A stretch of DNA of 64,000 bases from JAEZPW01 sp035629075 (GCA_035629075.1 DASPIK010000109.1:48633-112632), one strand, 5' to 3'. Counted from the stretch's first letter, positions 35,408-44,181 are shown. Notes: a model not told the origin generated them from the sequence alone. Made by a program: numbers and translations.

Positions 35408-37802
35408 TGAGCCCGTTCGCCAGGTTCAGTGCCAAATTGCGCTGCGCGGCCTTGAACTCGTTGAGGAACCCATTTTCGAAAATGTTGACTTCGTTAAGGT
35501 TGTAAGCGCGCCAGAGGTGAACTCCGTGATTGCCGGCGTACCGTGCCTCGAAAACGGTCTTCTTCGCCAACTCCCGCTGAATTCCGAAGCTCCAGTTCTG
35601 AACATACGGCGTCTTCATATTCGGGGCGATTCCCCCGAACCACTGTCCCGACAACGCGAACGACGTCATGTCCATCGGGAACTCAAACGCAGGCGGGTCG
35701 TAGAACAGGTCAATGCTCTTCGTGTCGAGCGTCAAGCTGCCCGGAGTTTCAAACCCCGGATATCCGGGATACAGATACATCGACTGAGTCAGGCCAGGGT
35801 TCGACCCAGCGAAGTACGTGAAGGTCATCATGCCTTCCGCGTAGTAGTTAATTCCATAATTCCCGCGAAATACGGTCTTCCTGTCGCCAAACAATTTTCC
35901 TAGCGGGCCTTTCTGGAATGATGGGTTCCACGCAAACCCGAAGTTCGGCGCGGGGTTCATGTAATCGGGATCATAGACGTTTGACTGCTGATGAATCTTG
36001 GGCTCAGCGACACCGTTCAACTCGCCCGGAGCAAACAGTCTTGATGACGGCCCATAAAGATCCGCCAGCGTCGGACTTGTGTACGTATTATTGGTGTTCT
36101 TGATTGGTCCCTGGAACTCCCACCGTAACCCGAAGTTCAAGGTCAACGTCGGCTTCACTCGATACGAATCCTGGAAGTAGAAACCAAACTGGCGCTGGTA
36201 CTCACGCCGCATGAACGGAACACCATTCTGGTAGTCATGGGTCTTCTCGTCAACGTTTCGCCCGCCCCATATATAAGACACCCGCCCTGTAAGCAGCGCG
36301 TACAAGTCCCACGCCTCGCTTGGGTCGTTGTAGTAGAAATTCGGCAGAACGGAGGGCGTAAGCACTCCCTGGATTGGATCGCCCCAGGCCGTTCCGAGCA
36401 CCCAACCCGGTATTCCTGCACCACCCCAGGCAACGTCATAGTAGCTTTCCCAGACGGACGCACGCCTCAGTGCGCCGCCAAACGTCATCGTGTGCTTGCC
36501 CTTGATCCAGCTAAAATTGTCGTACAGATTCAGGATCGGGTTGTTGCGCCGCGATGGCAGACCTCGGCGAGTTCCGGCCGAACCTGGCCGGTCGTTTGGG
36601 CCTGGAATGCCGAGCGGGAACACGAGCCAACGATTGTTTGCAAACTGGTCGAGCGAAGCCTCCGGATCGAATACCTCCAGGTTGCTCTGCAAGCCGATGT
36701 TAAATTCGTTCATCATGTTCGGCGAAAGCGTCCACTCAACCGCCGACGATCCGATCCAGCGCGTTGACTTGTTCGAGGTCCGGTTGCCCCATCCCGGATA
36801 CGTCTCAAATGTGCTCGGATCGGTGTTGAACCAACTCATATTGAAAATGCCGTGCCAGCGAACCTTCGGCGTGATCTGGTAGTCGAGGCGCGTTGTGGGA
36901 TAACGGCTCAGCCCCATCTGGTGATCGCTCCACATCAACTGATCGCGCAGGTAATCGCCGCCGATCGTCCGCACACTGCCGTTTGCGCGGGATGCATTGA
37001 TGCGCGACAGGATGCCGGCGATCTCTGGATTCAGTGTGCCCTGCATTCCGGCTGCCGCGGCTGCCTGAAGAATATTGACCGAGTGCACCTGACCATCAGT
37101 GCCCATGTAGTTGTACATGCCAGTCAGCACTTCGGGTTTCAGAACGCTCGTGTACAGGTTGACTTTGGACGGACGCCGCATCTCTTCGTAGTTGGCAAAG
37201 AAAAAGATCTTGTCCTTGATAATCGGCCCGCCCAGGCTGCCGCCGAATTCGTTCAAGCGCAGGATGGGTTTCTTCGCGCGGTCCGCATTATTGATCCAAC
37301 TGTTCGCGTTCAGGATGTCGTTACGGACCTGCCAGAAAATGCTTCCGTGAAGATTGTTCGTGCCGCGCTTCGTAACAAAGCGCATCTGCATAGCACCTTC
37401 ACCCGCCGCCTCGGCACCAGATCCATTAGTCGTGACAGAGACTTCTTCGATCGCACCCAGACGCGGCTCAATGAATGTGAACATTCCGGTGCCGCCAGTT
37501 CGGAACCGGTTCGAGTTATCGTTGATGCCGTCGAGCGTGATATTCAGTGCGCCCTGGGGCAGTCCCTGGAATGTGCTGTTGCGGGTCGATCCGCCCATCT
37601 GCGCCCCAGCCGTCAACATAACGAAATCGAACACGCTGCGGCCGCTCAAGGGCAGATTGTTCACATCAGCCACCTGCACCGTATTGGAAATCGTGCTACT
37701 GCTTGTTTCCAGGATTTCCGCCGCACCTTGCACTTCTACTTTCTCCGCCACTGTGCCGACCTTCATCTGTACGCGAAGGTTCGTCGTGCGGCCGGAATCC
37801 AC
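35331..37802 (-). CDS. TonB receptor 2, plug and barrel fragment
   Basis: An 823-aa open frame holding the plug (VQVADVNNLPLSGRSVFDF, LRLNEFGGSLGGPIIKDKIF) and most of the barrel. It lacks a signal peptide and runs out of frame into an unrelated 20-residue tail past the second frameshift. Confidence 0.75.
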   Translation of the reverse strand: MDSGRTTNLRVQMKVGTVAEKVEVQGAAEILETSSSTISNTVQVADVNNLPLSGRSVFDFVMLTAGAQMGGSTRNSTFQGLPQGALNITLDGINDNSNRFRTGGTGMFTFIEPRLGAIEEVSVTTNGSGAEAAGEGAMQMRFVTKRGTNNLHGSIFWQVRNDILNANSWINNADRAKKPILRLNEFGGSLGGPIIKDKIFFFANYEEMRRPSKVNLYTSVLKPEVLTGMYNYMGTDGQVHSVNILQAAAAAGMQGTLNPEIAGILSRINASRANGSVRTIGGDYLRDQLMWSDHQMGLSRYPTTRLDYQITPKVRWHGIFNMSWFNTDPSTFETYPGWGNRTSNKSTRWIGSSAVEWTLSPNMMNEFNIGLQSNLEVFDPEASLDQFANNRWLVFPLGIPGPNDRPGSAGTRRGLPSRRNNPILNLYDNFSWIKGKHTMTFGGALRRASVWESYYDVAWGGAGIPGWVLGTAWGDPIQGVLTPSVLPNFYYNDPSEAWDLYALLTGRVSYIWGGRNVDEKTHDYQNGVPFMRREYQRQFGFYFQDSYRVKPTLTLNFGLRWEFQGPIKNTNNTYTSPTLADLYGPSSRLFAPGELNGVAEPKIHQQSNVYDPDYMNPAPNFGFAWNPSFQKGPLGKLFGDRKTVFRGNYGINYYAEGMMTFTYFAGSNPGLTQSMYLYPGYPGFETPGSLTLDTKSIDLFYDPPAFEFPMDMTSFALSGQWFGGIAPNMKTPYVQNWSFGIQRELAKKTVFEARYAGNHGVHLWRAYNLNEVNIFENGFLNEFKAAQRNLALNLANGLSGFGNRGSAGTICSPDHGNGVRRCR

Positions 37803-37804
37803 TT

Positions 37805-38095
37805 TTAACGCCGTGTAGACGGCTTGCTGAAATCCGGGTGCGTAACGCTGACGCTGTAAGTGCCAACTTGCAAACTGATAAACACGAACCCGCCATCAGG
37901 CCCAGCGGTGGTACTTTGCACCTGACGCGTTGCTTCATCGGTGAGGGTGACGGTGGCACCGGCTACCACCGCTCCGCTTGGATGTTCCACGCTGCCCACG
38001 ATACGTCCAGTCGGGCGCATTTGAGCCAAAACCGCCGTTGACACCAATACTGCGATGGCGGCCAAAATCGCAATCCGCCTCCTGAGTACCACCAT
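37805..38095 (-). CDS. TonB receptor 2, signal peptide and regulatory-domain fragment
   Basis: A 96-aa open frame with the receptor's signal peptide (IAILAAIAVLVSTAVLAQ) and carboxypeptidase-regulatory-like beta domain (GRIVGSVEHPSGAVVAGATV), terminated early by the first frameshift. Confidence 0.75.
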   Translation of the reverse strand: MVVLRRRIAILAAIAVLVSTAVLAQMRPTGRIVGSVEHPSGAVVAGATVTLTDEATRQVQSTTAGPDGGFVFISLQVGTYSVSVTHPDFSKPSTRR

Positions 38096-38208
38096 GAGTC
38101 CTCCTCAAGTGCAATCAAGAGAACAGCTAAATGCGACGTCGCCGCAGACAGGTGCAGCGTTCAGCATCATGTTTTCTGCAGCAGGATCGTCTTGGCCGTG
38201 GCATGTTA

Positions 38209-38223
38209 TGGATACAATATCCA
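38209..38223. promoter_or_regulatory. Putative GntR-type operator (copy 2)
   Basis: TGGATACAATATCCA is a perfect 6-3-6 inverted repeat, 114 bp upstream of receptor 2 and downstream of the GntR gene. FadR-type GntR proteins bind short palindromes of this size. Confidence 0.5.
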
Positions 38224-38301
38224 ACCTGCAACTACTTTCCTGTTTTTGAGACCACGCTAGTTCATAGCTAAAGCCCAAAACGGGAAGACGACTTTATGCA
38301 T

Positions 38302-38333
38302 AAAAAAACAGCGTTCACGATCTGTGAACGCTG
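38302..38333 (-). terminator. Terminator of the GntR gene
   Basis: On the minus strand CAGCGTTCAC/GTGAACGCTG make a perfect 10-bp stem with a 5-nt loop followed by seven T residues. Confidence 0.9.
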
Positions 38334-38356
38334 GTCACGCCTTCTCTGTCCAGTAG

Positions 38357-39061
38357 CTATTGCTTGTCGCGTCGGCTCTTGATGAAGTCTCTGAGATACT
38401 CTCCGGCCTCCATGATGTGCTTCCAGAGTTCTTGGGAGGCCACGTCAGGCTGCCGGGTTTTACACGCATCAAGCAGCACGCGGTGCGCCCGGCCGGCGCG
38501 GTGCAGGTCGCGCGTAAACAAGAGGTGAAGCCGAGTGTAACGGTCGCAGTTGTTGTTAAGCGTTCGCAGAAGGTTCAGCAGAACGGGGCGGTTGGCCGGA
38601 GCGTAAAGGGTTGAGTGGAAGTTCCAGTTCCATGTTCCCCAGGAACTGATATCCGAGTCCTCTTCCACTACCTGTTCGTATCTTCTTAAGACCTCTTCTG
38701 CCTTTCGAAAATCTTCCTTGGTGAGGTTCGGAATGGCCTGCCTGAGTACGTGGCACTCAAGCACCGCGCGTATCTCGAACATCTCTCCAATCTCTTCCGG
38801 CGACAACGCCGATACGACTGCGCCACGGTTCGCCACGATTGTGATCAGGCCCTCGGCTTCCAAATGCCTGAGCGCCTCGCGAACTGGAATGCGACTGACT
38901 TGGAACTCGGCGGCTATTGCATCTTGCCGTAGTTGCTCGCCTTCATGCAGTTCGCCGCGAATGATTTTCTCTCGCAGCTTGTCTGCGACGGCCGATGCCA
39001 GTGACTGACGCTCGATAGCAGTTGATTTCAAGGGATGCACGTCGTTAGCGGTAGCGCTCAT
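38357..39061 (-). CDS. GntR-family regulator, FadR subfamily (FCD domain)
   Basis: A 234-aa regulator. The winged helix spans about residues 15-80 (LREKIIRGELHEGEQL, SRIPVREALRHLEAEGLI), and the all-helical FCD effector domain about 90-225 with the metal-type Asp/His set (NWNFHSTLY, HRAGRAHRVLLDA). The start was set at MSATANDV; the frame is open 80 codons further but that part is not family-like. FCD regulators sense organic acids, sugar acids or amino acids. Its upstream DNA contains TTGTATACAC (39133-39142), so autoregulation is possible; the effector is unknown. Confidence 0.9.
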   Translation of the reverse strand: MSATANDVHPLKSTAIERQSLASAVADKLREKIIRGELHEGEQLRQDAIAAEFQVSRIPVREALRHLEAEGLITIVANRGAVVSALSPEEIGEMFEIRAVLECHVLRQAIPNLTKEDFRKAEEVLRRYEQVVEEDSDISSWGTWNWNFHSTLYAPANRPVLLNLLRTLNNNCDRYTRLHLLFTRDLHRAGRAHRVLLDACKTRQPDVASQELWKHIMEAGEYLRDFIKSRRDKQ

Positions 39062-39224
39062 GACCCGTTTAGTAAGTATAGAGAATGAATTTGCAGAATC
39101 ACCGCCGCTCACAATACATTCTGGGAGGTTTTTTGTATACACTTTTCCCCGCCAAGCAAATTCAAGCCGACAAGCTGTACAGCCCGTCCGTGTGCGTGCT
39201 GTACGCACGTCTGCGCGAGGACTC

Positions 39225-40628
39225 ATGCACTCAAAGTCCGTTGTGATCGCTGTTTTCTTACTTATCACCGCCACCTTCGCCCTTGCCGCCACGCCGGCCA
39301 CTATGCGCCTCGACTATTTCCATACCGGAAAGTCCGGCGAGCAGACCTTTAGTGTCGATCGGGTCGTAATCGAACCGCTGCCCTGGCCGGGCAACCCCGC
39401 CAAGGCTGTAGACGACAGCAATCTCGGCGTTTACCTCTTCGAAGTCACCGATCGCGCAAGCGGAAAGCTGCTGTACTCGCGCGGCTTTGCCTCGATCTTT
39501 GGCGAGTGGGCCACGACCGAAGAGGCACAGCGCGTCCACCGCACCTTTCACGAATCGCTGCGGTTCCCCGCTCCCACGGCTCCAGTCAAGGTCGTAATGA
39601 AGCAGCGCGATGCGCAGAACAACTTCCGTGCGGTCTGGTCTACCGAAATCGACCCTACTGACAAGTACATCGACCGCTCTCATGCTCCGGCGCCCGCTCC
39701 ATTGATCCCCGTTGAGAAGAACGGCGATCCCGCCACAAAAGTCGACCTACTGTTCCTCGGGGAAGGCTATAGCGCCGCCGAAAGCGCCAAGTGCGAAAAG
39801 GATGTTCGCCGTCTTGCTGAGGGCGTCTTTGCCGTCTCGCCCTTCAAAGAACGTCGCAAAGACTTCAATGTCTGGGCGATCTGCGCGGCTTCACCCGAAT
39901 CCGGCGTATCGCATCCGTCGGTCGGTCAGTATCGGCGGACGCTCTTTGACTCCACCTTCGACGTCTTCGGGACCGAGCGTTACGCGCTGTCGTTCAACAA
40001 CCGGGCGATCCGTGAGGTCGCATCCTACGCGCCTTACGAGTTCCTCGGCATCGTCATGAACGAGAAGGAGTACGGAAACGGCGGAATCTTCGGCCAGTAC
40101 GCTTCCGTCAGCATTGATTACCCGACCGGCGTCTCGGTCTTCGTGCACGAGTTCGGACATCACTTCGCCGGTCTGGGCGACGAATACTACTTCAACGCCA
40201 ACGTCGCATACGCCGCAGTGCCGAACAAAGTCGAGCCTTGGGAACCAAACATCACCGCGCTGCTTGATCCGAAGGCGCTGAAGTGGAAGTCGCTGGTGAA
40301 TGCCTCTACTCCGCTTCCAACGCCGTGGCCGAAAGCCGAGTACGAGAACAGCATTCTCGAAACGCAGCCGAAGGTGAAGCAGATGCGCGCCGAGAAGCGT
40401 CCCGAAGCTGAGATCTCAGCCTTCCTGCGGGGGCAGCGGAAAAAGCAGGAGTCGTATCTGAACGGCGGCGATTACGCCGACAAAGTAGGAGCGTTCGAGG
40501 GGGCGATGTACGAGACGAAGGGCTATTATCGCTCGCAGCAGCGGTGCATCATGATCTCTGGTCCGACGTTCTGTGCCGCGTGCCGACTGGCGCTCGAACG
40601 AGTGATAGACATGTACACCGCTAACTAG
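39225..40628 (+). CDS. Secreted M64-family (IgA peptidase-like) metallopeptidase
   Basis: A 467-aa protein with a signal peptide (residues 1-22, ATFALAA). An N-terminal beta domain (to about 150) is followed by the M64 catalytic domain, with VDLLFLGEGYSA at its start and the zinc motif VHEFGHHFAGLGDEY (about 304-318), where two His and a downstream Asp/Glu bind zinc. Named for Clostridium ramosum IgA protease, which cuts the proline-rich, O-glycosylated IgA hinge. The start was chosen at the ATG after GAGGACTC; the longer frame overlaps the divergent GntR gene. Confidence 0.88.
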   Translation: MHSKSVVIAVFLLITATFALAATPATMRLDYFHTGKSGEQTFSVDRVVIEPLPWPGNPAKAVDDSNLGVYLFEVTDRASGKLLYSRGFASIFGEWATTEEAQRVHRTFHESLRFPAPTAPVKVVMKQRDAQNNFRAVWSTEIDPTDKYIDRSHAPAPAPLIPVEKNGDPATKVDLLFLGEGYSAAESAKCEKDVRRLAEGVFAVSPFKERRKDFNVWAICAASPESGVSHPSVGQYRRTLFDSTFDVFGTERYALSFNNRAIREVASYAPYEFLGIVMNEKEYGNGGIFGQYASVSIDYPTGVSVFVHEFGHHFAGLGDEYYFNANVAYAAVPNKVEPWEPNITALLDPKALKWKSLVNASTPLPTPWPKAEYENSILETQPKVKQMRAEKRPEAEISAFLRGQRKKQESYLNGGDYADKVGAFEGAMYETKGYYRSQQRCIMISGPTFCAACRLALERVIDMYTAN

Positions 40629-40644
40629 CGCGTTTATTTACTAG

Positions 40645-40672
40645 AAGGGCAGCTGCGACAGGCTGCCCTTTT
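40645..40672 (+). terminator. Terminator after M64 gene (probably bidirectional)
   Basis: AAGGGCAGC/GCTGCCCTT form a 9-bp stem with an 8-nt loop followed by TT; it also lies 14 bp past the convergent DinB gene. Confidence 0.8.
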
Positions 40673-40685
40673 CGATCGCAGCGGA

Positions 40686-41243
40686 TTACTGCTTGGCGGT
40701 CGGCGGCAAAAGCCCGTTCAGGCGAAGGTACATCGCTAACCCGGCGTAATGATCGGCCCAATGACTGGCCAGGTAGAACAGCGCTTTTCCCTTCGTGCTT
40801 CCGCCGTACAGATCGATCTTCTCTCCCAATTGCGACTCGTCCAGCTTGTTCAGCACACCTGAGCAGAAGTCGAACGACTTGCGCAGCGACTCGATCACGC
40901 GTGCCTTGCCGTCTTTCTCCGCCGCCAACTGCTGCGGCATCGAACTTCCCGCGATCTTTGAGCAGACCATGTAATTGTTCTCGGCGACGTGCGCGACCGT
41001 CTCACCGAACCCCATATGTTGCGGCGTCGGCTTGAACGAGTACTTGTTCTCGGGCATTTCTTCGGCTGCTGCGACAAGGAACTTATTCCGTGCTGCGAGA
41101 ATTTCGCGAGCGGCCGTTGTCACAGGAGCCTTGACCTGCTGCGTTGCTGCAGCGTCTTGCGTTCCGGATTGTTGCGCGGCTAAGCCGGAGACAAAAAAGA
41201 GCATCAGCGATGTGAGTTGGAAAAGCTTGAATTTCGTGCGCAT
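40686..41243 (-). CDS. Exported DinB-family protein
   Basis: A 185-aa protein with an N-terminal signal peptide (SLMLFFVSGLAAQQ). The rest is a four-helix DinB/YfiT-type fold: HMGFGETVAHVAENNYMV gives the first His, and ASHWADHYAGLAMYLR the later His pair usually binding a metal. Function of exported DinB-like proteins, common in Acidobacteria, is unknown; thiol-transferase relatives exist. Confidence 0.8.
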   Translation of the reverse strand: MRTKFKLFQLTSLMLFFVSGLAAQQSGTQDAAATQQVKAPVTTAAREILAARNKFLVAAAEEMPENKYSFKPTPQHMGFGETVAHVAENNYMVCSKIAGSSMPQQLAAEKDGKARVIESLRKSFDFCSGVLNKLDESQLGEKIDLYGGSTKGKALFYLASHWADHYAGLAMYLRLNGLLPPTAKQ

Positions 41244-41401
41244 GGCCGGGCCTCACCTCAGATCGTTGCAAGTTTCTTGATTGAGATGCAGGTGGAAAGC
41301 GAGTCAACGCGGGCAAGGAGTCGAGCCTCGGTCCGGGAGGTGGTCGTGCGCCAGTCGGAGGGTGGGGCGTTCTGCCGCGGGGTTTGGCTAAGCAACTCGA
41401 G

Positions 41402-41869
41402 TCAGCGCTGCCGCTCGCGACAATAAGGGAACTCGATCTTCTTGCTGCCGGAGCCATCCTCAACGCTCGCCGTAATGCAATCGTCGTTCATCCGGCGATA
41501 TCGAATCTTCTTAGGGAAGTCGTTCGTCGGGTTTTCGAAAAGCACTTCGTCAGCGCTTACGGTAGTTGCTACAAACTCTGTCGCCGGGCGTCCTTGAGGC
41601 TGTGCGAGATAAACCAGCTTGCCGTCGCGTTCCTCGATGCGCAGGAATTCGAACTCGACGGTGCGCCCATCTTTCAACGTCCGGCTCACGCCAAGCATTG
41701 TGTGACCGGCCGGCTTCGTCCAAAGCTCCTCCACGACCGACGATCCGCTGTGATACTGCCAAGGACCTGCAAGCCAGGCAAGAGAACCCACTGTGGCCGG
41801 ACCTCCGTCCGCCGCGAACCCAAGCAGGCTGGTTGCAACCAACACGGATATCACGAGCCGGAATATCAT
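41402..41869 (-). CDS. Exported protein, DUF6265-like
   Basis: A 155-aa protein with a signal peptide (MIFRLVISVLVATSLLGFA), then a lipocalin-like beta protein opening LAWLAGPWQY with EELWTKPAGHTMLGVSRT. The chosen ATG has GGAGG 7 nt upstream, unlike the longer in-frame option. Family members have no known reaction. Confidence 0.75.
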   Translation of the reverse strand: MIFRLVISVLVATSLLGFAADGGPATVGSLAWLAGPWQYHSGSSVVEELWTKPAGHTMLGVSRTLKDGRTVEFEFLRIEERDGKLVYLAQPQGRPATEFVATTVSADEVLFENPTNDFPKKIRYRRMNDDCITASVEDGSGSKKIEFPYCRERQR

Positions 41870-42031
41870 CGCGCGTCCTCCAGGAGGAACATAGCACAGA
41901 CGCACTCCCCGAAAGTGAAACGCAGTAGTAGGTAGCTGCAGGAGTTCGGAACGAGCCTGCGCCGGCGACAAACGCGTCGCCGGCAGTCCAAGGCTCGTTA
42001 GAATCGGTGAACGCTTGTGAGCAGTCCAGCA

Positions 42032-42490
42032 CTACGCTGCCTTCGCCTGAGGACGCATCTGTTGCATCCACTGGCGCATGGCCGCGATGTGACCTGGCGA
42101 GCGGCTCTCTATCCATGCTTCATAGCGGCGGGCTGCTTGTTCCATGTGCTCGAGGAACTGCTTATACACGAACTTTTGCCGACTCTCCTCGATCGTCGGT
42201 TTGATTCGCTCCCAGACTCCGAAGAACTCGCCATTGGTCTCAAAGAAGAGGTCTTCGTGGAGCAGTCCGTAGTTGAGCAACGCACAGGCTTGCTCCCAAT
42301 AGCTGACCACCATCATGAATGACGTGCCGCCTTCGGTTCCGGGGCCGGCGATTCGCATGGCTTCGTCGAACGTGTCGGCATAGTAGTTGTTGAAGAACCA
42401 ATCGCGCGCCTGACGAAGGCGGGCTTCGCGACGCTGTTCGAAGACTTGCAGGTGAAGTTGCGCTTGTTCGTAGGTCGGCCGTGTAGCCAT
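42032..42490 (-). CDS. Conserved hypothetical protein, 152 aa
   Basis: A soluble, largely helical and aromatic-rich protein (RDWFFNNYYADTFDEAMRI, SYWEQACALLNYGLLHEDLFF) with no signal or membrane segment. It loosely recalls DUF4760-type proteins, which I cannot confirm. It stands alone between two other minus-strand genes with about 160-bp gaps on each side. Confidence 0.7.
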   Translation of the reverse strand: MATRPTYEQAQLHLQVFEQRREARLRQARDWFFNNYYADTFDEAMRIAGPGTEGGTSFMMVVSYWEQACALLNYGLLHEDLFFETNGEFFGVWERIKPTIEESRQKFVYKQFLEHMEQAARRYEAWIESRSPGHIAAMRQWMQQMRPQAKAA

Positions 42491-42654
42491 GGTGTCGTCT
42501 CCTTGTTCGGTTACTGATTCGCCCGCCTCTGACGAGCTTCAAAAGTAGATCGAACGAACGGTGGAGAAATCGACAGCGCTCACACGGAATCGCGAACTCA
42601 ATATGGGGGATGAAGCTCGCGGGCATAGCTCTGAGAACTCGCGCGCGCAGCTCC

Positions 42655-43224
42655 TTAACGGCGCGTTTCGAGGATGTACTTGAACTTAGTGGAACAGGCG
42701 ATGCACTCGTGCTCGACGACCTTGCCGGTGAGGTTAGCGTCTTCGATCGGCAGCGAGAACGAGCGCAGGCAATCGGGACAGGTCAGGACGAAGTAGTTGC
42801 CATTTCGCGGGATCCAGACGGGAGCCTTGTCGGGCTTGGCTGGATTAGTGCGGATTGGAGCGGCGTCAAGGAGTTCGGCCACTCGCTTCAACGTGTCTTC
42901 CGGGTTGCCGACCTTGGGGATGAAAGCGTCGGCCAGCAACCAATTGAGAGCGTTCGCGGTTTCGAACTGGCCTGATGTGGCAATAACGGGGATCTGCGGG
43001 AACCGCCGGCGAACGATCGACAGGAACTCGAATCCCGACATGTTCGGCATACTCAGGTCGCAGATGATGAGGTCGGGAAGCGCTTTCCGCATGATGGCGA
43101 GAGCTTCAAAGCCGTCGTGAGCGGCGCGCGTTTCGTAACCCCGTGTCGCAAGCACCGCCTGCGACACAGTGAGGATTTCGTCGTTGTCGTCCACGACGAG
43201 AATGCGATAGCTGAAGTCGGTCAT
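42655..43224 (-). CDS. Response-regulator receiver with C-terminal zinc-ribbon-like domain
   Basis: A 189-aa protein. The REC domain (1-120) has the acid pair in VVDDND, the phospho-acceptor Asp in DLIICDLSMP (D56) and the Lys of FIPK (about 105). The output region has two CxxC pairs (LTCPDCLRS and HECIACSTKF), suggesting a small zinc ribbon rather than a DNA-binding winged helix. No histidine kinase is adjacent, so it is an orphan. The output mode is unknown. Confidence 0.87.
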   Translation of the reverse strand: MTDFSYRILVVDDNDEILTVSQAVLATRGYETRAAHDGFEALAIMRKALPDLIICDLSMPNMSGFEFLSIVRRRFPQIPVIATSGQFETANALNWLLADAFIPKVGNPEDTLKRVAELLDAAPIRTNPAKPDKAPVWIPRNGNYFVLTCPDCLRSFSLPIEDANLTGKVVEHECIACSTKFKYILETRR

Positions 43225-43278
43225 TACGCTCGTCCAGAACGGAGTTCGGTCGCACCGCAGCGCAGGATGGGTTTCTGT

Positions 43279-43389
43279 CTACTTGCCTTGTTCCAGCGAC
43301 TTACGAAGTTCACGGCTGCGCTGTCGCCTGAGCACTTTCTTCTTGCGCAGTCTTCCGAATCTTGAGCGATCACCATTGCGTCGTGACAA
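43279..43389 (-). CDS. Small basic protein, 36 aa
   Basis: A TTG start preceded 8 nt upstream by AGAGG opens a short frame reading MSRRNGDRSRFGRLRKKK and ending RELRKSLEQGK. About half the residues are Lys or Arg. Short, strongly basic proteins of this pattern occur in Acidobacteria and resemble a ribosome- or nucleic-acid-associated tail. It is upstream of, and in line with, the REC gene. A competing longer frame in another register (43224-43514) lacks protein-like composition. Confidence 0.5.
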   Translation of the reverse strand: MSRRNGDRSRFGRLRKKKVLRRQRSRELRKSLEQGK

Positions 43390-43589
43390 AGCGAACACCT
43401 CTCACACGCTGGATGCCGATGCTGGTAACTGCGTTGTTTGAGGCAAGCAGCGGAAAGTGGCTCGATTCCTGTGGCTGTTCGGGCAAACCCGGTGAACGGA
43501 TGGTGCTCTAACAACCACTGCTGTGGATTTGTTCACAGTCAGGAATTCTGATGCGCCGAGCTGGCGCGGAACTTTGGGGAGGTTTTCGA

Positions 43590-44138
43590 ATGAGAAGAAT
43601 TTTGGTTTTAAGCCTGTTCATGCTGGCGACGCTGGTCTGGGCGGCGGCACAGCGGCCCGGCACCATGCCGCAAGGGAGCGGTGGACAGGCCACCTCCCCG
43701 GGCGCGCAGGCACCGAGTTCGCAGGTACCGGATGCAAGTCAGTCGCAAGCGCCGACGCCAGGCAGCGCCGGTCAGCAAGGCGGGCAGAGCGGTGCGCAAA
43801 GCGGTGCGCAGTCTGGGGCGCAGGCCGGGGAACCGGGCCAGATGTCAAACGCACCGATCACCGAAGGATGTCTCGGCGGCAGCAATCCAAACTACACGGT
43901 CACGGACAGTGCCGGTACGACGTACAAGATCAACGTCCCTGCGGGCGCCGATGTGTCTCCGCTCGCGTCACACGTTGGAGAGTCCGTTGCGGTCCAGGGC
44001 ACGGTGAACAAAGCGGGCTCGGCGAATAGCGCCTCCATCGATGCGGTCCAGATCGGAAAAGGAAGGACCAAGTGCCCAGGCAGCAGTGCGAATGACATGC
44101 AGAGTACGCCGAAGCAGCAGAATCCGCCACAGCGGTAG
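43590..44138 (+). CDS. Exported protein with low-complexity Gln/Ser/Ala linker
   Basis: A 182-aa protein. The signal peptide (RRILVLSLFMLATLVWAAA) is followed by an 80-residue Gly/Gln/Ser/Ala/Pro-rich linker with GAQS repeats, then a small beta domain (NAPITEGCLGGSNPNYTVTD to QIGKGRTKC) bounded by two Cys that may pair. It resembles the acidobacterial DUF5818-type OB-like domain. The start is fixed by GGGGAGG 7 nt upstream. Function unknown. Confidence 0.75.
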   Translation: MRRILVLSLFMLATLVWAAAQRPGTMPQGSGGQATSPGAQAPSSQVPDASQSQAPTPGSAGQQGGQSGAQSGAQSGAQAGEPGQMSNAPITEGCLGGSNPNYTVTDSAGTTYKINVPAGADVSPLASHVGESVAVQGTVNKAGSANSASIDAVQIGKGRTKCPGSSANDMQSTPKQQNPPQR

Positions 44139-44156
44139 ATCAGCAGGTACGAGAGA

Positions 44157-44181
44157 ATCCCGGCGAGAGCCGGGATTTTTT
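44157..44181 (+). terminator. Intrinsic terminator
   Basis: ATCCCGGC GAGA GCCGGGAT stem-loop followed by five T residues, just after the 43590-44138 gene and touching the end of the convergent gene. Confidence 0.9.

Larger units (their letters stand above)
34304..38095 (-). pseudogene. Oar-like TonB-dependent receptor (2), broken by two frameshifts
   Basis: Three consecutive frames together encode one receptor of about 1260 aa, the same architecture and length as receptor 1. A single base is missing at about 37824-37826 (frame changes inside FSK|AVYTALKVDSGR), and one base is extra in a C/G triplet at 35388-35390 (GFGNR|GLPGQSALPIM). Both errors sit at short homopolymers, so sequencing or assembly error is as likely as true decay; the codons otherwise look well preserved. 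The promoter region holds a GntR-type palindrome (38209) and a terminator follows the gene. Confidence 0.75.

Noticed and set aside
36852..37808. A 318-codon plus-strand frame opposite TonB receptor 2
   Set aside because: Shadow of the frameshifted receptor, whose plug motifs are plain on the minus strand.
43224..43514. A 96-codon minus-strand frame with several Cys, touching the response-regulator start as TAATG
   Set aside because: It competes with a better short frame (43279-43389) that has a ribosome site and a protein-like basic composition; the Cys pattern does not extend into a domain.
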